8,242 nucleotides of DNA from Neisseriaceae bacterium (GTDB taxonomy: Bacteria; Pseudomonadota; Gammaproteobacteria; Burkholderiales; Neisseriaceae): NCBI GenBank assembly GCA_030151665.1, contig JASLDB010000134.1, positions 1 to 8,242 of the forward strand, read 5' to 3'. A program made the position numbers and the translations under genes. Below the pieces are notes generated by a model, which searched no databases, had not been told where the DNA came from, and saw only the letters and a program-made list of their open reading frames with translations. Position 1 is the first letter of the stretch; every line of letters begins with the position of its first letter. This document shows positions 1 through 6,181 of this stretch, one piece after another.

Positions 1-318
1 ATTAAAATCGCGAACGCTGCCATCGCAAAGGCTTGAGGCGATAGCCTCTTCACCTTCAAATTCGATAAAACCATGTTGATTGGTTAGAATGGTTTTGGTT
101 TGTGTACCATGTAATTGAACACCATTGCCAGTTAAGAGGGCCAAATGACGGTGAATATTGGGGTAGGCTGAAAAATCACCATCGGCATCAATGTCAGCCA
201 CGCTAATGCGCCATAAAATACCACCATGGCTATCACGTAATGCAGCAAGTTCTCGGGTAATGCCTTGGCCATTTTTCCAAGGTGTGGCAGGAATGTCATG
301 CAAATTAAAGAAATTCAT
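1..318 (-). CDS. hutD: HutD/Ves family protein, 5' part only (cut by window edge)
   Basis: The reading frame starts at the ATG complementary to 316-318 and stays open for 106 codons to the window edge, so the C-terminal part is missing. The translation begins MNFFNLHDIP and carries HutD/Ves hallmarks: PWKNGQGITREL (residues 13-24), WRISVADIDADGDFS (36-50), AYPNIHRHLALLTGNG (51-66), an FEGE segment near 87-90 and DGSVRDFN at the edge. The family has a cupin-like fold. In Pseudomonas, HutD is thought to limit urocanate build-up rather than act as a pathway enzyme. It is divergent from hutC, and a degenerate HutC-type palindrome lies about 30 bases before its start, so control by HutC is likely. 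I see no strong Shine-Dalgarno sequence. Genes downstream of it on the minus strand, outside the window, could be further hut genes. Confidence 0.88.
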   Translation of the reverse strand, partial: MNFFNLHDIPATPWKNGQGITRELAALRDSHGGILWRISVADIDADGDFSAYPNIHRHLALLTGNGVQLHGTQTKTILTNQHGFIEFEGEEAIASSLCDGSVRDFN

Positions 319-347
319 GGTGGCTTTGGATAAATAGAAAATATTAA

Positions 348-359
348 TTGTATAAACAT
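348..359. promoter_or_regulatory. Degenerate HutC-type operator upstream of hutD
   Basis: TTGTATAAACAT matches 10 of 12 positions of the palindrome TTGTATATACAA seen before hutI and before the lyase gene. It lies 29 bases upstream of the hutD start and about 175 bases upstream of hutC. On the minus strand it would overlap a weak promoter (TTGTTC at 374-379, 17-base spacer, TTTATA at 351-356). Binding by HutC is inferred from the similarity and from the gene context. Confidence 0.5.
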
Positions 360-418
360 GTCTATGATTTGGCGAACAATGTTTTCATTTTATGAGAATA
401 GTGGCGAAACAATATGGG

Positions 419-435
419 ATTGCTTATTAAGCAAT
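419..435. repeat. Perfect 17-bp palindrome in the hutD-hutC intergenic region
   Basis: ATTGCTTATTAAGCAAT has two perfect 8-base arms around a single central T. It differs from the HutC-type operator and has no T-tract, so it looks more like a protein-binding site than a terminator. It lies about 100 bases before hutC and 100 bases before hutD. Its role is unknown; a second regulator of the divergent pair is one possibility. Confidence 0.45.
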
Positions 436-534
436 ACTGTTGTTATAGATGTTTTTCAGCACAGATAGATTGTTATCCTGTTAGAATCAGCATAAGCCAA
501 TGGCCGTATTGTTTAGAATAAGAAAGAATAAACC

Positions 535-1284
535 ATGAGTCAAGAAGCACTGCCAGTTGATATTGTTTTGGATTTTGATATTGGCCATAAGCCCATGCCG
601 ATTTACCAACAACTCAAAGAAGCCATTATAGAAAGAATTGAATCGGGACAATGGCAAGCCGATCAACGATTGCCCTCTGAAAATGAGTTTGTGCAAGTGT
701 TAAATGTGAGCCGAATGACGGTCAATCGGGCATTGCGTGAACTGACCGCGGCTGGTTTTTTGGTGCGTTTACAAGGTGTGGGTACTTTTGTGGCAGAGCC
801 AGCTTCTTTTACCCCTTTATTAGAGGTACACAGTATCTCTGATGAAATCGAAAAGCGTGGTCATCAGCACACTGCATTGGTTGTTGAGATTATTCAAGTT
901 AATGCAGCTGCCAAAACGGCCAAGTTAATGGGTATTCACGAAAATGATGTGGTGTTTCGCAGTAAAATTATTCATTTTGAAAATGCCATTCCGGTGCAAT
1001 TTGAATGGCGTTATGTCAATGCCCAATTGGCACCAGATTACTTAAAACAAAATTTTACACACACCACACCGCACGATTATCTCAGTCAATTGGCACCGAT
1101 TACCTCGGGCGAACACATTGTTGAAGCGGTCATGCCGACCGAAGAAATCCAAACGGCTTTGAAAATGAAAGCAGGCGAGCCTTGTCTACTCATTAATCGC
1201 AGAACATGGAACCACCATGTGGTGGTGACAGCTGCAGAGCTTTTTTATCCAGCTTCTCGATACAAGATGTATGGACAGTTTTAA
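535..1284 (+). CDS. hutC: Histidine-utilisation repressor HutC (GntR/UTRA family)
   Basis: This is a DNA-binding transcriptional repressor. The family controls histidine-degradation genes and is released from DNA by urocanate. The 249-residue protein has an N-terminal winged helix (about 22-87), with PIYQQLKEAI, LPSENEF (46-52), the recognition segment VSRMTVNRALREL (58-70) and the wing GVGTFV (81-86). A UTRA ligand-binding domain follows (about 98-243) and ends with the family-typical YPASRYKMYGQF. Length and domain order are normal for HutC. The start at 535 has a weak AAGAAAG ribosome site, and the helix follows at the usual distance. It is divergent from hutD and precedes hutI, and the palindrome TTGTATATACAA occurs at the hutI and lyase promoters, so it probably controls all of these. 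I see no operator copy right before hutC itself. If the neighbouring lyase acts on ergothioneine, a thiourocanate-type inducer is conceivable. Confidence 0.93.
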   Translation: MSQEALPVDIVLDFDIGHKPMPIYQQLKEAIIERIESGQWQADQRLPSENEFVQVLNVSRMTVNRALRELTAAGFLVRLQGVGTFVAEPASFTPLLEVHSISDEIEKRGHQHTALVVEIIQVNAAAKTAKLMGIHENDVVFRSKIIHFENAIPVQFEWRYVNAQLAPDYLKQNFTHTTPHDYLSQLAPITSGEHIVEAVMPTEEIQTALKMKAGEPCLLINRRTWNHHVVVTAAELFYPASRYKMYGQF

Positions 1285-1286
1285 TG

Positions 1287-1300
1287 GCTTAAAGTTAAGC
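1287..1300. repeat. Short inverted repeat just after hutC
   Basis: GCTTAA and TTAAGC form a perfect 6-base inverted repeat with a 2-base gap, starting three bases after the hutC stop codon. No T-run follows, so I do not call it a terminator. Its GCTTA/TAAGC arms resemble the core of the palindrome at 419-435, which could be chance. The rest of the hutC-hutI gap up to the promoter at 1494 shows no gene or strong structure. Confidence 0.25.
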
Positions 1301-1493
1301 AGTGAGATCATTGAATAATTATTAACTGTTAGAGTAAGCGCAAATAATGGTCATTGCTCATGGTATGTCATCAACCATGCACAGGGATTCTGAATAGATT
1401 TAATTACTAACATGACTAAATGATATACAGCGTTTGAAAATAATTTGTTTATTCGCATTGTAGAGAATTTCGCATTAAAAAGCATAAGATAAC

Positions 1494-1522
1494 TTGTCAA
1501 AAGCACAACTTTGTCCTATATT
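1494..1522 (+). promoter_or_regulatory. Sigma-70 type promoter of hutI
   Basis: A -35 box TTGTCA (1494-1499) and a -10 box TATATT (1517-1522) are separated by exactly 17 bases. Transcription would start near 1529, inside the palindromic operator, so a bound repressor would block initiation. The same arrangement recurs before the lyase gene. Confidence 0.7.
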
Positions 1523-1525
1523 TAA

Positions 1526-1537
1526 TTGTATATACAA
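1526..1537. promoter_or_regulatory. HutC-type operator of hutI
   Basis: TTGTATATACAA is a perfect 12-base palindrome starting three bases after the -10 box and followed by GTATA. It fits the known TTGTA-N2-TACAA type of HutC site described in Pseudomonas. It covers the predicted transcription start of hutI. Confidence 0.72.
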
Positions 1538-1568
1538 GTATAGTTAATAACAATCAAAGGAGCAGAAG

Positions 1569-2771
1569 ATGAAGATTTGGTATGGTGCTGATTGGGTGAC
1601 CATGAAAGACGGTCATTACAATACATTGGTCGATGGGGCCGTGGTCACTGACCATGAGAAAATTGTTGCCATGGGGGCATTGAGCGATTTTAACTTGGCA
1701 GATTTTGCTGAACAACATGATTTTGGTGGTGGCATTGTGACGCCAGGTTTGGTGGATTGCCATACCCATGCTGTATTTGGCGGCAACCGCGCCAGTGAAT
1801 ATGAAATGCGCTTACAAGGCGCATCCTATGCCGATATTGCCAAGCAAGGTGGTGGTATATTGTCATCAGTCAAAAATACCCGACAAGACAGCCACGAACA
1901 ATTGTTTAACAGTGCCAAAAAGCGGCTACTTTGCTTGCTTGCTGATGGTGTCACCACCGTGGAGATTAAATCGGGCTACGGTCTAACACTAGCGGACGAA
2001 ATCAAAATGTTAGAAGTGGCAAAAAATTTGGGTGAAGCATTACCAGTTGATGTGGTAGGGACTTGTTTGGCAGCCCATGCTGTTCCGCCTGAATTAAAAG
2101 ACAATCCAAGCGCATGGTTGGATATTGCTTGTGAACAGTTGATTCCCCATGTTGCCAAAGCAAAATTGGCCAGTGCAGTGGACGTTTTTTGTGAACACAT
2201 TGCTTTTGATTTGCGCCAAACAGAAAAAGTATTTCAAGCGGCAAAAGCACATGGTTTGGCAATTAAAATTCATGCAGAGCAATTATCAGCCATGGGTGGC
2301 AGCAGTTTGGCTGCATCTTACCAAGCCTTGTCAGCAGATCATTTGGAATACCTAACCGAAGACGATGTTTTGGCGATGGCCAAAGCGGGTACAGTAGCGG
2401 TTTTGTTACCAGGGGCGACACTTGTGTTAAAAGAAAAACAAATGCCTCCCATTGCTTTGCTGCGTCAACATGGCGTTCGCATTGCAATTTCTACCGATTT
2501 AAACCCGGGTACATCACCCAGTTTGTCTTTGCGTTTGATGATGGCATTGTCTTCTAGTTTGTTTGGTTTAACACCAGAAGAAAATTTGGCTGGTGTCACC
2601 ATACAAGCTGCACATGCTTTGGGTTTACAAAACAGCATTGGTACCATTGAAACCCACAAATTAGCCAATTTTGTCCATTGGCAAGTGGCACATCCAGCAG
2701 AACTAACCTATTGGCTTGGTGGTCAATTGCCCAATACCACGGTTTATCGGGGAGAAATCCGCAATGGTTAA
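1569..2771 (+). CDS. hutI: Imidazolonepropionase (HutI)
   Basis: This cytoplasmic metal-dependent amidohydrolase opens the ring of 4-imidazolone-5-propanoate to give N-formimino-L-glutamate, the third step of the Hut pathway. The 400-residue length is normal. Metal-ligand motifs are intact: VDCHTH (62-67; H65 and H67), KIHAEQ (233-238; H235), DH at 257-258 and STDLNPGT (308-315; D310). Other family signatures are the glycine-rich GGGI (94-97), VEIKSGYGL (131-139), CLAAHAVPPE (166-175), CEHIAFDL (208-215) and LMMALSSSLFGLTPEE (323-338). The start is supported by AAAGGAG at 1556-1562, six bases before the ATG. It has its own promoter/operator and is followed by a hairpin terminator, so it is probably transcribed alone. 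HutU, which would make its substrate, and HutG or HutF are not in the window. The enzyme looks canonical and active. Confidence 0.95.
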   Translation: MKIWYGADWVTMKDGHYNTLVDGAVVTDHEKIVAMGALSDFNLADFAEQHDFGGGIVTPGLVDCHTHAVFGGNRASEYEMRLQGASYADIAKQGGGILSSVKNTRQDSHEQLFNSAKKRLLCLLADGVTTVEIKSGYGLTLADEIKMLEVAKNLGEALPVDVVGTCLAAHAVPPELKDNPSAWLDIACEQLIPHVAKAKLASAVDVFCEHIAFDLRQTEKVFQAAKAHGLAIKIHAEQLSAMGGSSLAASYQALSADHLEYLTEDDVLAMAKAGTVAVLLPGATLVLKEKQMPPIALLRQHGVRIAISTDLNPGTSPSLSLRLMMALSSSLFGLTPEENLAGVTIQAAHALGLQNSIGTIETHKLANFVHWQVAHPAELTYWLGGQLPNTTVYRGEIRNG

Positions 2772-2802
2772 GTCTATTATGTAATTTGCGCACTTTATTT
2801 AT

Positions 2803-2827
2803 GCCCACTTTAAAGGTGGGCTTCTTT
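2803..2827 (+). terminator. Probable Rho-independent terminator of hutI
   Basis: GCCCAC (2803-2808) pairs with GTGGGC (2816-2821) around a 7-base loop, followed by the T-rich TTCTTT. It begins 31 bases after the hutI stop codon. It separates hutI from the next transcription unit, which has its own promoter. Confidence 0.65.
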
Positions 2828-2911
2828 ATGTGTTTCCAATCATGCTTAAAAATAATACCATTTATTTTCATTGTGTTAGTGTTTAATGAATAATTAATAA
2901 ATTAATTATTA

Positions 2912-2940
2912 TTGTCAAAAATTCATCTTTAACCTATATT
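2912..2940 (+). promoter_or_regulatory. Sigma-70 type promoter of the lyase-BCCT operon
   Basis: TTGTCA (2912-2917), a 17-base spacer and TATATT (2935-2940) reproduce the hutI promoter. The -35 to -10 stretch matches the hutI one at 23 of 29 positions by eye. The operator palindrome starts two bases after the -10 box. Confidence 0.7.
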
Positions 2941-2942
2941 GA

Positions 2943-2954
2943 TTGTATATACAA
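2943..2954. promoter_or_regulatory. HutC-type operator of the lyase-BCCT operon
   Basis: This is the same perfect palindrome TTGTATATACAA, again followed by GTATA, as before hutI. It covers the predicted transcription start. It puts the lyase and BCCT genes in the predicted HutC regulon and is the main regulatory evidence linking them to urocanate-type metabolism. Confidence 0.72.
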
Positions 2955-3026
2955 GTATATCTTAATTAAATTAAAGAAATTAATGTAAAACAATAAGAAA
3001 AAATACCATTATCTAGAGGAGTTAAT

Positions 3027-4562
3027 ATGCATGATACAAATAAAATAATCAGCTTGGACAATCATTTGACATTGCCATCTTTTATGGCAGTTGTTAAGGA
3101 AAGGTATTTAGTTCAGCTATCTAGCCAATATCAAATACGGGTTAATGCTTCACGACAATTGATTGATCAATGGTTATCTGAAAATAAAGTAATGTATGGG
3201 GTAACCACAGGTTTTGGAGCACTCTGCTCAACAAAAATATCTATTGAAGATGCTGCTATATTACAGAAAAACTTAATCTTATCTCATGCTACCTCTGTTG
3301 GGGAGCCAATGGAGGAGGATTATGTGCGTGGCATTATGTTGATGGTGCTGCAAAATATTGGTCAAGGTTACAGTGGTGTCCGCTTAACTGTTTTACAACG
3401 CTATGTGGATATGCTTAATCATGGTGTTATACCCTATGTACCACAAGATGGCTCTGTAGGTTATTTATCTATTGAGGCACATATAGCCATGACTTTATTT
3501 GGTGAAGGTCGTGTTCTTTATCAAAATGAATACTTACCGACAGCACAAGTACTAAAAATATTGAATTGGAATCCTATTCAGTTACAAGCCAAAGAAGGTC
3601 TAGCATTAATTTCTGGTACGACATCTGCAACAGCTTTGGCAGCAATTAATATTCATTATCTACAAGAGCTAGCTAAAACAGCTGATGTGATTGGGGCATT
3701 AACACTGGAAACACTGTGTGGAAATTTACAAGCATTTGATGACCGTGTTATGTCAGTTAGACCCCATTCTGAGCAAGCACAAACAGCAAGAAATGTTAGA
3801 AATATTTTATCTGATTCTGCTTGGATGAAAGAGAACGCTCCTCAACATTTGCAGGATGCCTTATCTTTACGATGTATTCCTCAATTACATGGTGCTGCTA
3901 AAAAGTTATTCAATGATGCTCAAAAAACAATTGAAATCGAAATAAATGCTTGTTGTGATAATCCCATTATTTGGTCGGATGGAGTGGATGCAGAAATTTT
4001 GTCTGCATGTAATGCAGATTCTTCATATATAGGCATGGCAATGGATAGCATTGCTATTGCAGCGACCAATCTGGCTAAAATGTCAGAACGCAGGAATAAT
4101 CGGTTATTGGACCCAATATCATCAGGTTTACCTGCTTTTTTAGTTAAGGAATCAGGTTTGAATTCAGGCCTGATGATTCCTCAGTATACACAAGCAGCTT
4201 TACTGAATGAAATGAGAATGCTATCGACCCCAGCAACTATTGATAATACGCCAACCTGTAATAATCAAGAAGATTATGTTGCCATGGGTTATAACGCTAG
4301 TAAAAAAGCTGCTCTTCTTACAAAGAAACTTCAATATGTTTTGGCAATTGAATTGTTATCAATTGTCACTGCTCAGCAGTTTATGAATGATAGCCAACCT
4401 AGAAGTTCTGTCACAAAGAAAATATGCCAATATATTAGTGATGAACTGCCCATGATTAAGACAGATGTTTATTTAGCAGAATATATTGAGAAAATTAGAC
4501 AGCTTATTCATGAGGGGCAAGTCGTTCAATGTGCAGAATTGATTGTTGGTAAATTGAATTAA
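3027..4562 (+). CDS. HutH/PAL-superfamily aromatic amino acid lyase without the MIO triad; candidate ergothionase
   Basis: The 511-residue protein aligns over its full length with histidine ammonia-lyase: YGVTTGFG (57-64), LQKNLILSHATSVGEP (79-94), GQGYSGVR (112-119), QDALSLRCIPQLHG (276-289), INACCDNPIIW (306-316), GLPAFLVKESGLNSG (367-381), MIPQYTQAALLNE (383-395) and NNQEDYVAMG (412-421). Canonical enzymes have GSVG-Ala-Ser-Gly-Asp-Leu-Ala-Pro-Leu, where Ala-Ser-Gly cyclises into the MIO electrophile. Here GSVG (142-145) is followed by YLSIEAH, so the triad is absent and about three residues are deleted. The usual NGTQ is SGTT (S196), and the QDxYSxR tyrosine is L279; R282 and E415 are kept. 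Known MIO-independent relatives are ergothionases, which eliminate trimethylamine from ergothioneine to give thiourocanate. I infer that or a related trimethyl-histidine lyase, not ammonia release from histidine. AGAGGAG (3015-3021) sits five bases before the ATG. The next gene, a BCCT carrier, starts 38 bases downstream. The reading frame is clean, so this is not a frameshift. Confidence 0.85.
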   Translation: MHDTNKIISLDNHLTLPSFMAVVKERYLVQLSSQYQIRVNASRQLIDQWLSENKVMYGVTTGFGALCSTKISIEDAAILQKNLILSHATSVGEPMEEDYVRGIMLMVLQNIGQGYSGVRLTVLQRYVDMLNHGVIPYVPQDGSVGYLSIEAHIAMTLFGEGRVLYQNEYLPTAQVLKILNWNPIQLQAKEGLALISGTTSATALAAINIHYLQELAKTADVIGALTLETLCGNLQAFDDRVMSVRPHSEQAQTARNVRNILSDSAWMKENAPQHLQDALSLRCIPQLHGAAKKLFNDAQKTIEIEINACCDNPIIWSDGVDAEILSACNADSSYIGMAMDSIAIAATNLAKMSERRNNRLLDPISSGLPAFLVKESGLNSGLMIPQYTQAALLNEMRMLSTPATIDNTPTCNNQEDYVAMGYNASKKAALLTKKLQYVLAIELLSIVTAQQFMNDSQPRSSVTKKICQYISDELPMIKTDVYLAEYIEKIRQLIHEGQVVQCAELIVGKLN

Positions 4563-4600
4563 AAACTATATAAATTTATACAAAGAAATAGAGAAAAAAA

Positions 4601-6133
4601 ATGAGAAAAGTCACCATCCGATGGGGAGTATTTATCCCTATGTTTATGATATTAAGCGTAACCGTGTTAGTGGGCTTATTTAATAATGCATTATTAATTA
4701 CAGCTACCAAGAATTTTTTTAATTGGTCACTAAATAATTTTGGTTGGTTATACCAGTGGATATCATTAATTTCCTTGGGTTTGGTTGTGTGGTTTGCTAT
4801 GTCCAAAATGGGTGATATTAAAATTGGTGGGAAAGATGCTGTACCAGAAAGTAGTTTTGGTAAATGGTTTGCGATGGCATTAAGCAGTGGTATCGCAACT
4901 GGGCTTATTACTTATGGTGTTAATGAACCCATTATCTATTTTGGCAATGTTTATGGTGAATTGAATAATCAAGGAATAGAATCTGGGACACACTATGCTG
5001 CAATGTGGGCAATGGGTAGAGCATTCTATAATTGGGGTTTTATTCCTTATGCCATCTATACATGTTCTGGCATTATTGCTGCTTATGTCTATTTTAATAA
5101 GAAAAAAAGCTTATCTGTTTCATCTACACTGACTCCTATATTGGGAGATAGAATTTATAAAAAAGGGGTTGGCAGCTTAATTGATACTTTGGCGACAATG
5201 TCTGTTGTGATGGGCTTAGCTTCTGGCCTTGGTACTGGCTTAGCTGTTGTAATAGTAGGCTTAAAACTAATATATGGTGTTGAGTCTAGTACTGCAATTT
5301 GGGTGACATTAGGTGCTGCTACCACATTTTTATTTACATTCTCATCTTATATAGGTTTAGATCGAGGTTTTAAAATCTTAGCGAGTATCAAAACAAAAAT
5401 ATTATATTTGTTATTAGCACTCCTGTTTTTTGTTGGACCTACTGTTTATATTTTGAGAATTTCAACTGCTGGAATGGCAATTTGGCTAGATAATTTTTTC
5501 TTGTGGGGTTTAGATCCAATTGATATTGGTGGTGCTGCATTGACTCAATGGTGGACAATGTTTAATTGGGCAATGTGGATAGCATATGCTCCATTAATGG
5601 GTTTATTCTTAGCTATGATTTCATATGGACGTACTCTAAGACAGTTTATTTTGATTAATTGGCTACTTCCATCAATATTTGCCATGGTTTGGTTTGGAAT
5701 TTGGGGTGGGACTGCATTGCATTTACAAGAAACTGGTGTGGTAGATTTGGTGGCAGTGATTAAACAAAATGGTGCTGTTGCTGGATTATGGGCTTTTTTA
5801 CAAAATCTTCCATTTGGTTTAGGTGTGGTGATTATTCCGCTACTTTTAATTTTAAGTTTATTTGCTTATGCAGTAGCTGCAAATAGTATGACAACGACTA
5901 TTGCTGGTATGTGTGTTAATAATCGACAAATTGGTGAAGAAGCGCCAGCTTATCAACGAATTATATGGGGTGTATTAATTGGTTCAGTTGCGATTATTAT
6001 GGGAGCATTTGGCGGTGGTGCACAAGGAATTGATGGCATTAAGTATTTAGCTGCTGCAGGTGGATTTTGTGTATTATTTGTTTTTATACTGCAATTAATT
6101 TCGTTATTTAAAGTAGCAATATCAAAAGAGTAA
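4601..6133 (+). CDS. BCCT-family transporter, divergent; possible ergothioneine/histidine-betaine carrier
   Basis: This inner-membrane carrier has 510 residues (CaiT has about 504) and the twelve-helix hydrophobic pattern of the betaine-carnitine-choline transporter family. Family anchors are SGIATGLITYGVNEP (96-110), NWGFIPYAIY (144-153, helix 4), WWTMFNWAMWIAYAP (317-331, helix 8) followed by SYGRTLRQF (341-349), and YAVAANSMTT (423-432). The aromatic cage is altered: the BetP W189/W194/Y197 pattern reads W145/Y150/Y153, and the helix-8 signature departs from the usual form at three positions, although W323 and W326 remain. By my alignment, the two hydroxyl residues that bind sodium in BetP (T467/S468) are V425/A426, suggesting sodium-independent transport or exchange, as in CaiT. 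The gene starts 38 bases after the lyase with only a weak GAGA ribosome site, and shares its HutC-type promoter. Context suggests it brings in the lyase's substrate. The substrate is inferred, not shown. Confidence 0.87.
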   Translation: MRKVTIRWGVFIPMFMILSVTVLVGLFNNALLITATKNFFNWSLNNFGWLYQWISLISLGLVVWFAMSKMGDIKIGGKDAVPESSFGKWFAMALSSGIATGLITYGVNEPIIYFGNVYGELNNQGIESGTHYAAMWAMGRAFYNWGFIPYAIYTCSGIIAAYVYFNKKKSLSVSSTLTPILGDRIYKKGVGSLIDTLATMSVVMGLASGLGTGLAVVIVGLKLIYGVESSTAIWVTLGAATTFLFTFSSYIGLDRGFKILASIKTKILYLLLALLFFVGPTVYILRISTAGMAIWLDNFFLWGLDPIDIGGAALTQWWTMFNWAMWIAYAPLMGLFLAMISYGRTLRQFILINWLLPSIFAMVWFGIWGGTALHLQETGVVDLVAVIKQNGAVAGLWAFLQNLPFGLGVVIIPLLLILSLFAYAVAANSMTTTIAGMCVNNRQIGEEAPAYQRIIWGVLIGSVAIIMGAFGGGAQGIDGIKYLAAAGGFCVLFVFILQLISLFKVAISKE

Positions 6134-6140
6134 CTAGTTA

Positions 6141-6181
6141 ATAAAATCCACATGTAAATTAAATTCACATGTGGATTTTAT
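6141..6181. terminator. Bidirectional terminator between the BCCT gene and the rstB-like gene
   Basis: A perfect 15-base stem (6141-6155 with 6167-6181) encloses an 11-base loop. The arms begin ATAAAATCC and end GGATTTTAT, so a U-rich tail is made on either strand. It lies seven bases after the BCCT stop codon. Its right arm contains the stop codon of the convergent sensor-kinase gene. Confidence 0.85.

Noticed and set aside
482..487. TAGAAT as the -10 box of a hutC promoter
   Set aside because: No acceptable -35 box lies 16-18 bases upstream, so the hutC promoter could not be placed with confidence.
1359..1379. CATGGT and ACCATG inverted repeat between hutC and hutI as a hutC terminator
   Set aside because: Only six pairs around a 9-base loop, with no T-run after it; easily chance.
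1285..1493. A small RNA or small gene in the hutC-hutI gap
   Set aside because: No convincing promoter-terminator pair, strong structure or coding frame with a ribosome site is visible.
1976..2871. Several antisense open frames opposite hutI
   Set aside because: They show no family motifs or ribosome sites, and lie opposite a well-supported hutI gene; they are shadows of its codon pattern.
3027..4562. The lyase as a frameshifted or degraded hutH
   Set aside because: The frame is open for 511 codons, normal length, with conserved blocks on both sides of the altered motif, so this is a distinct subfamily rather than a broken gene.
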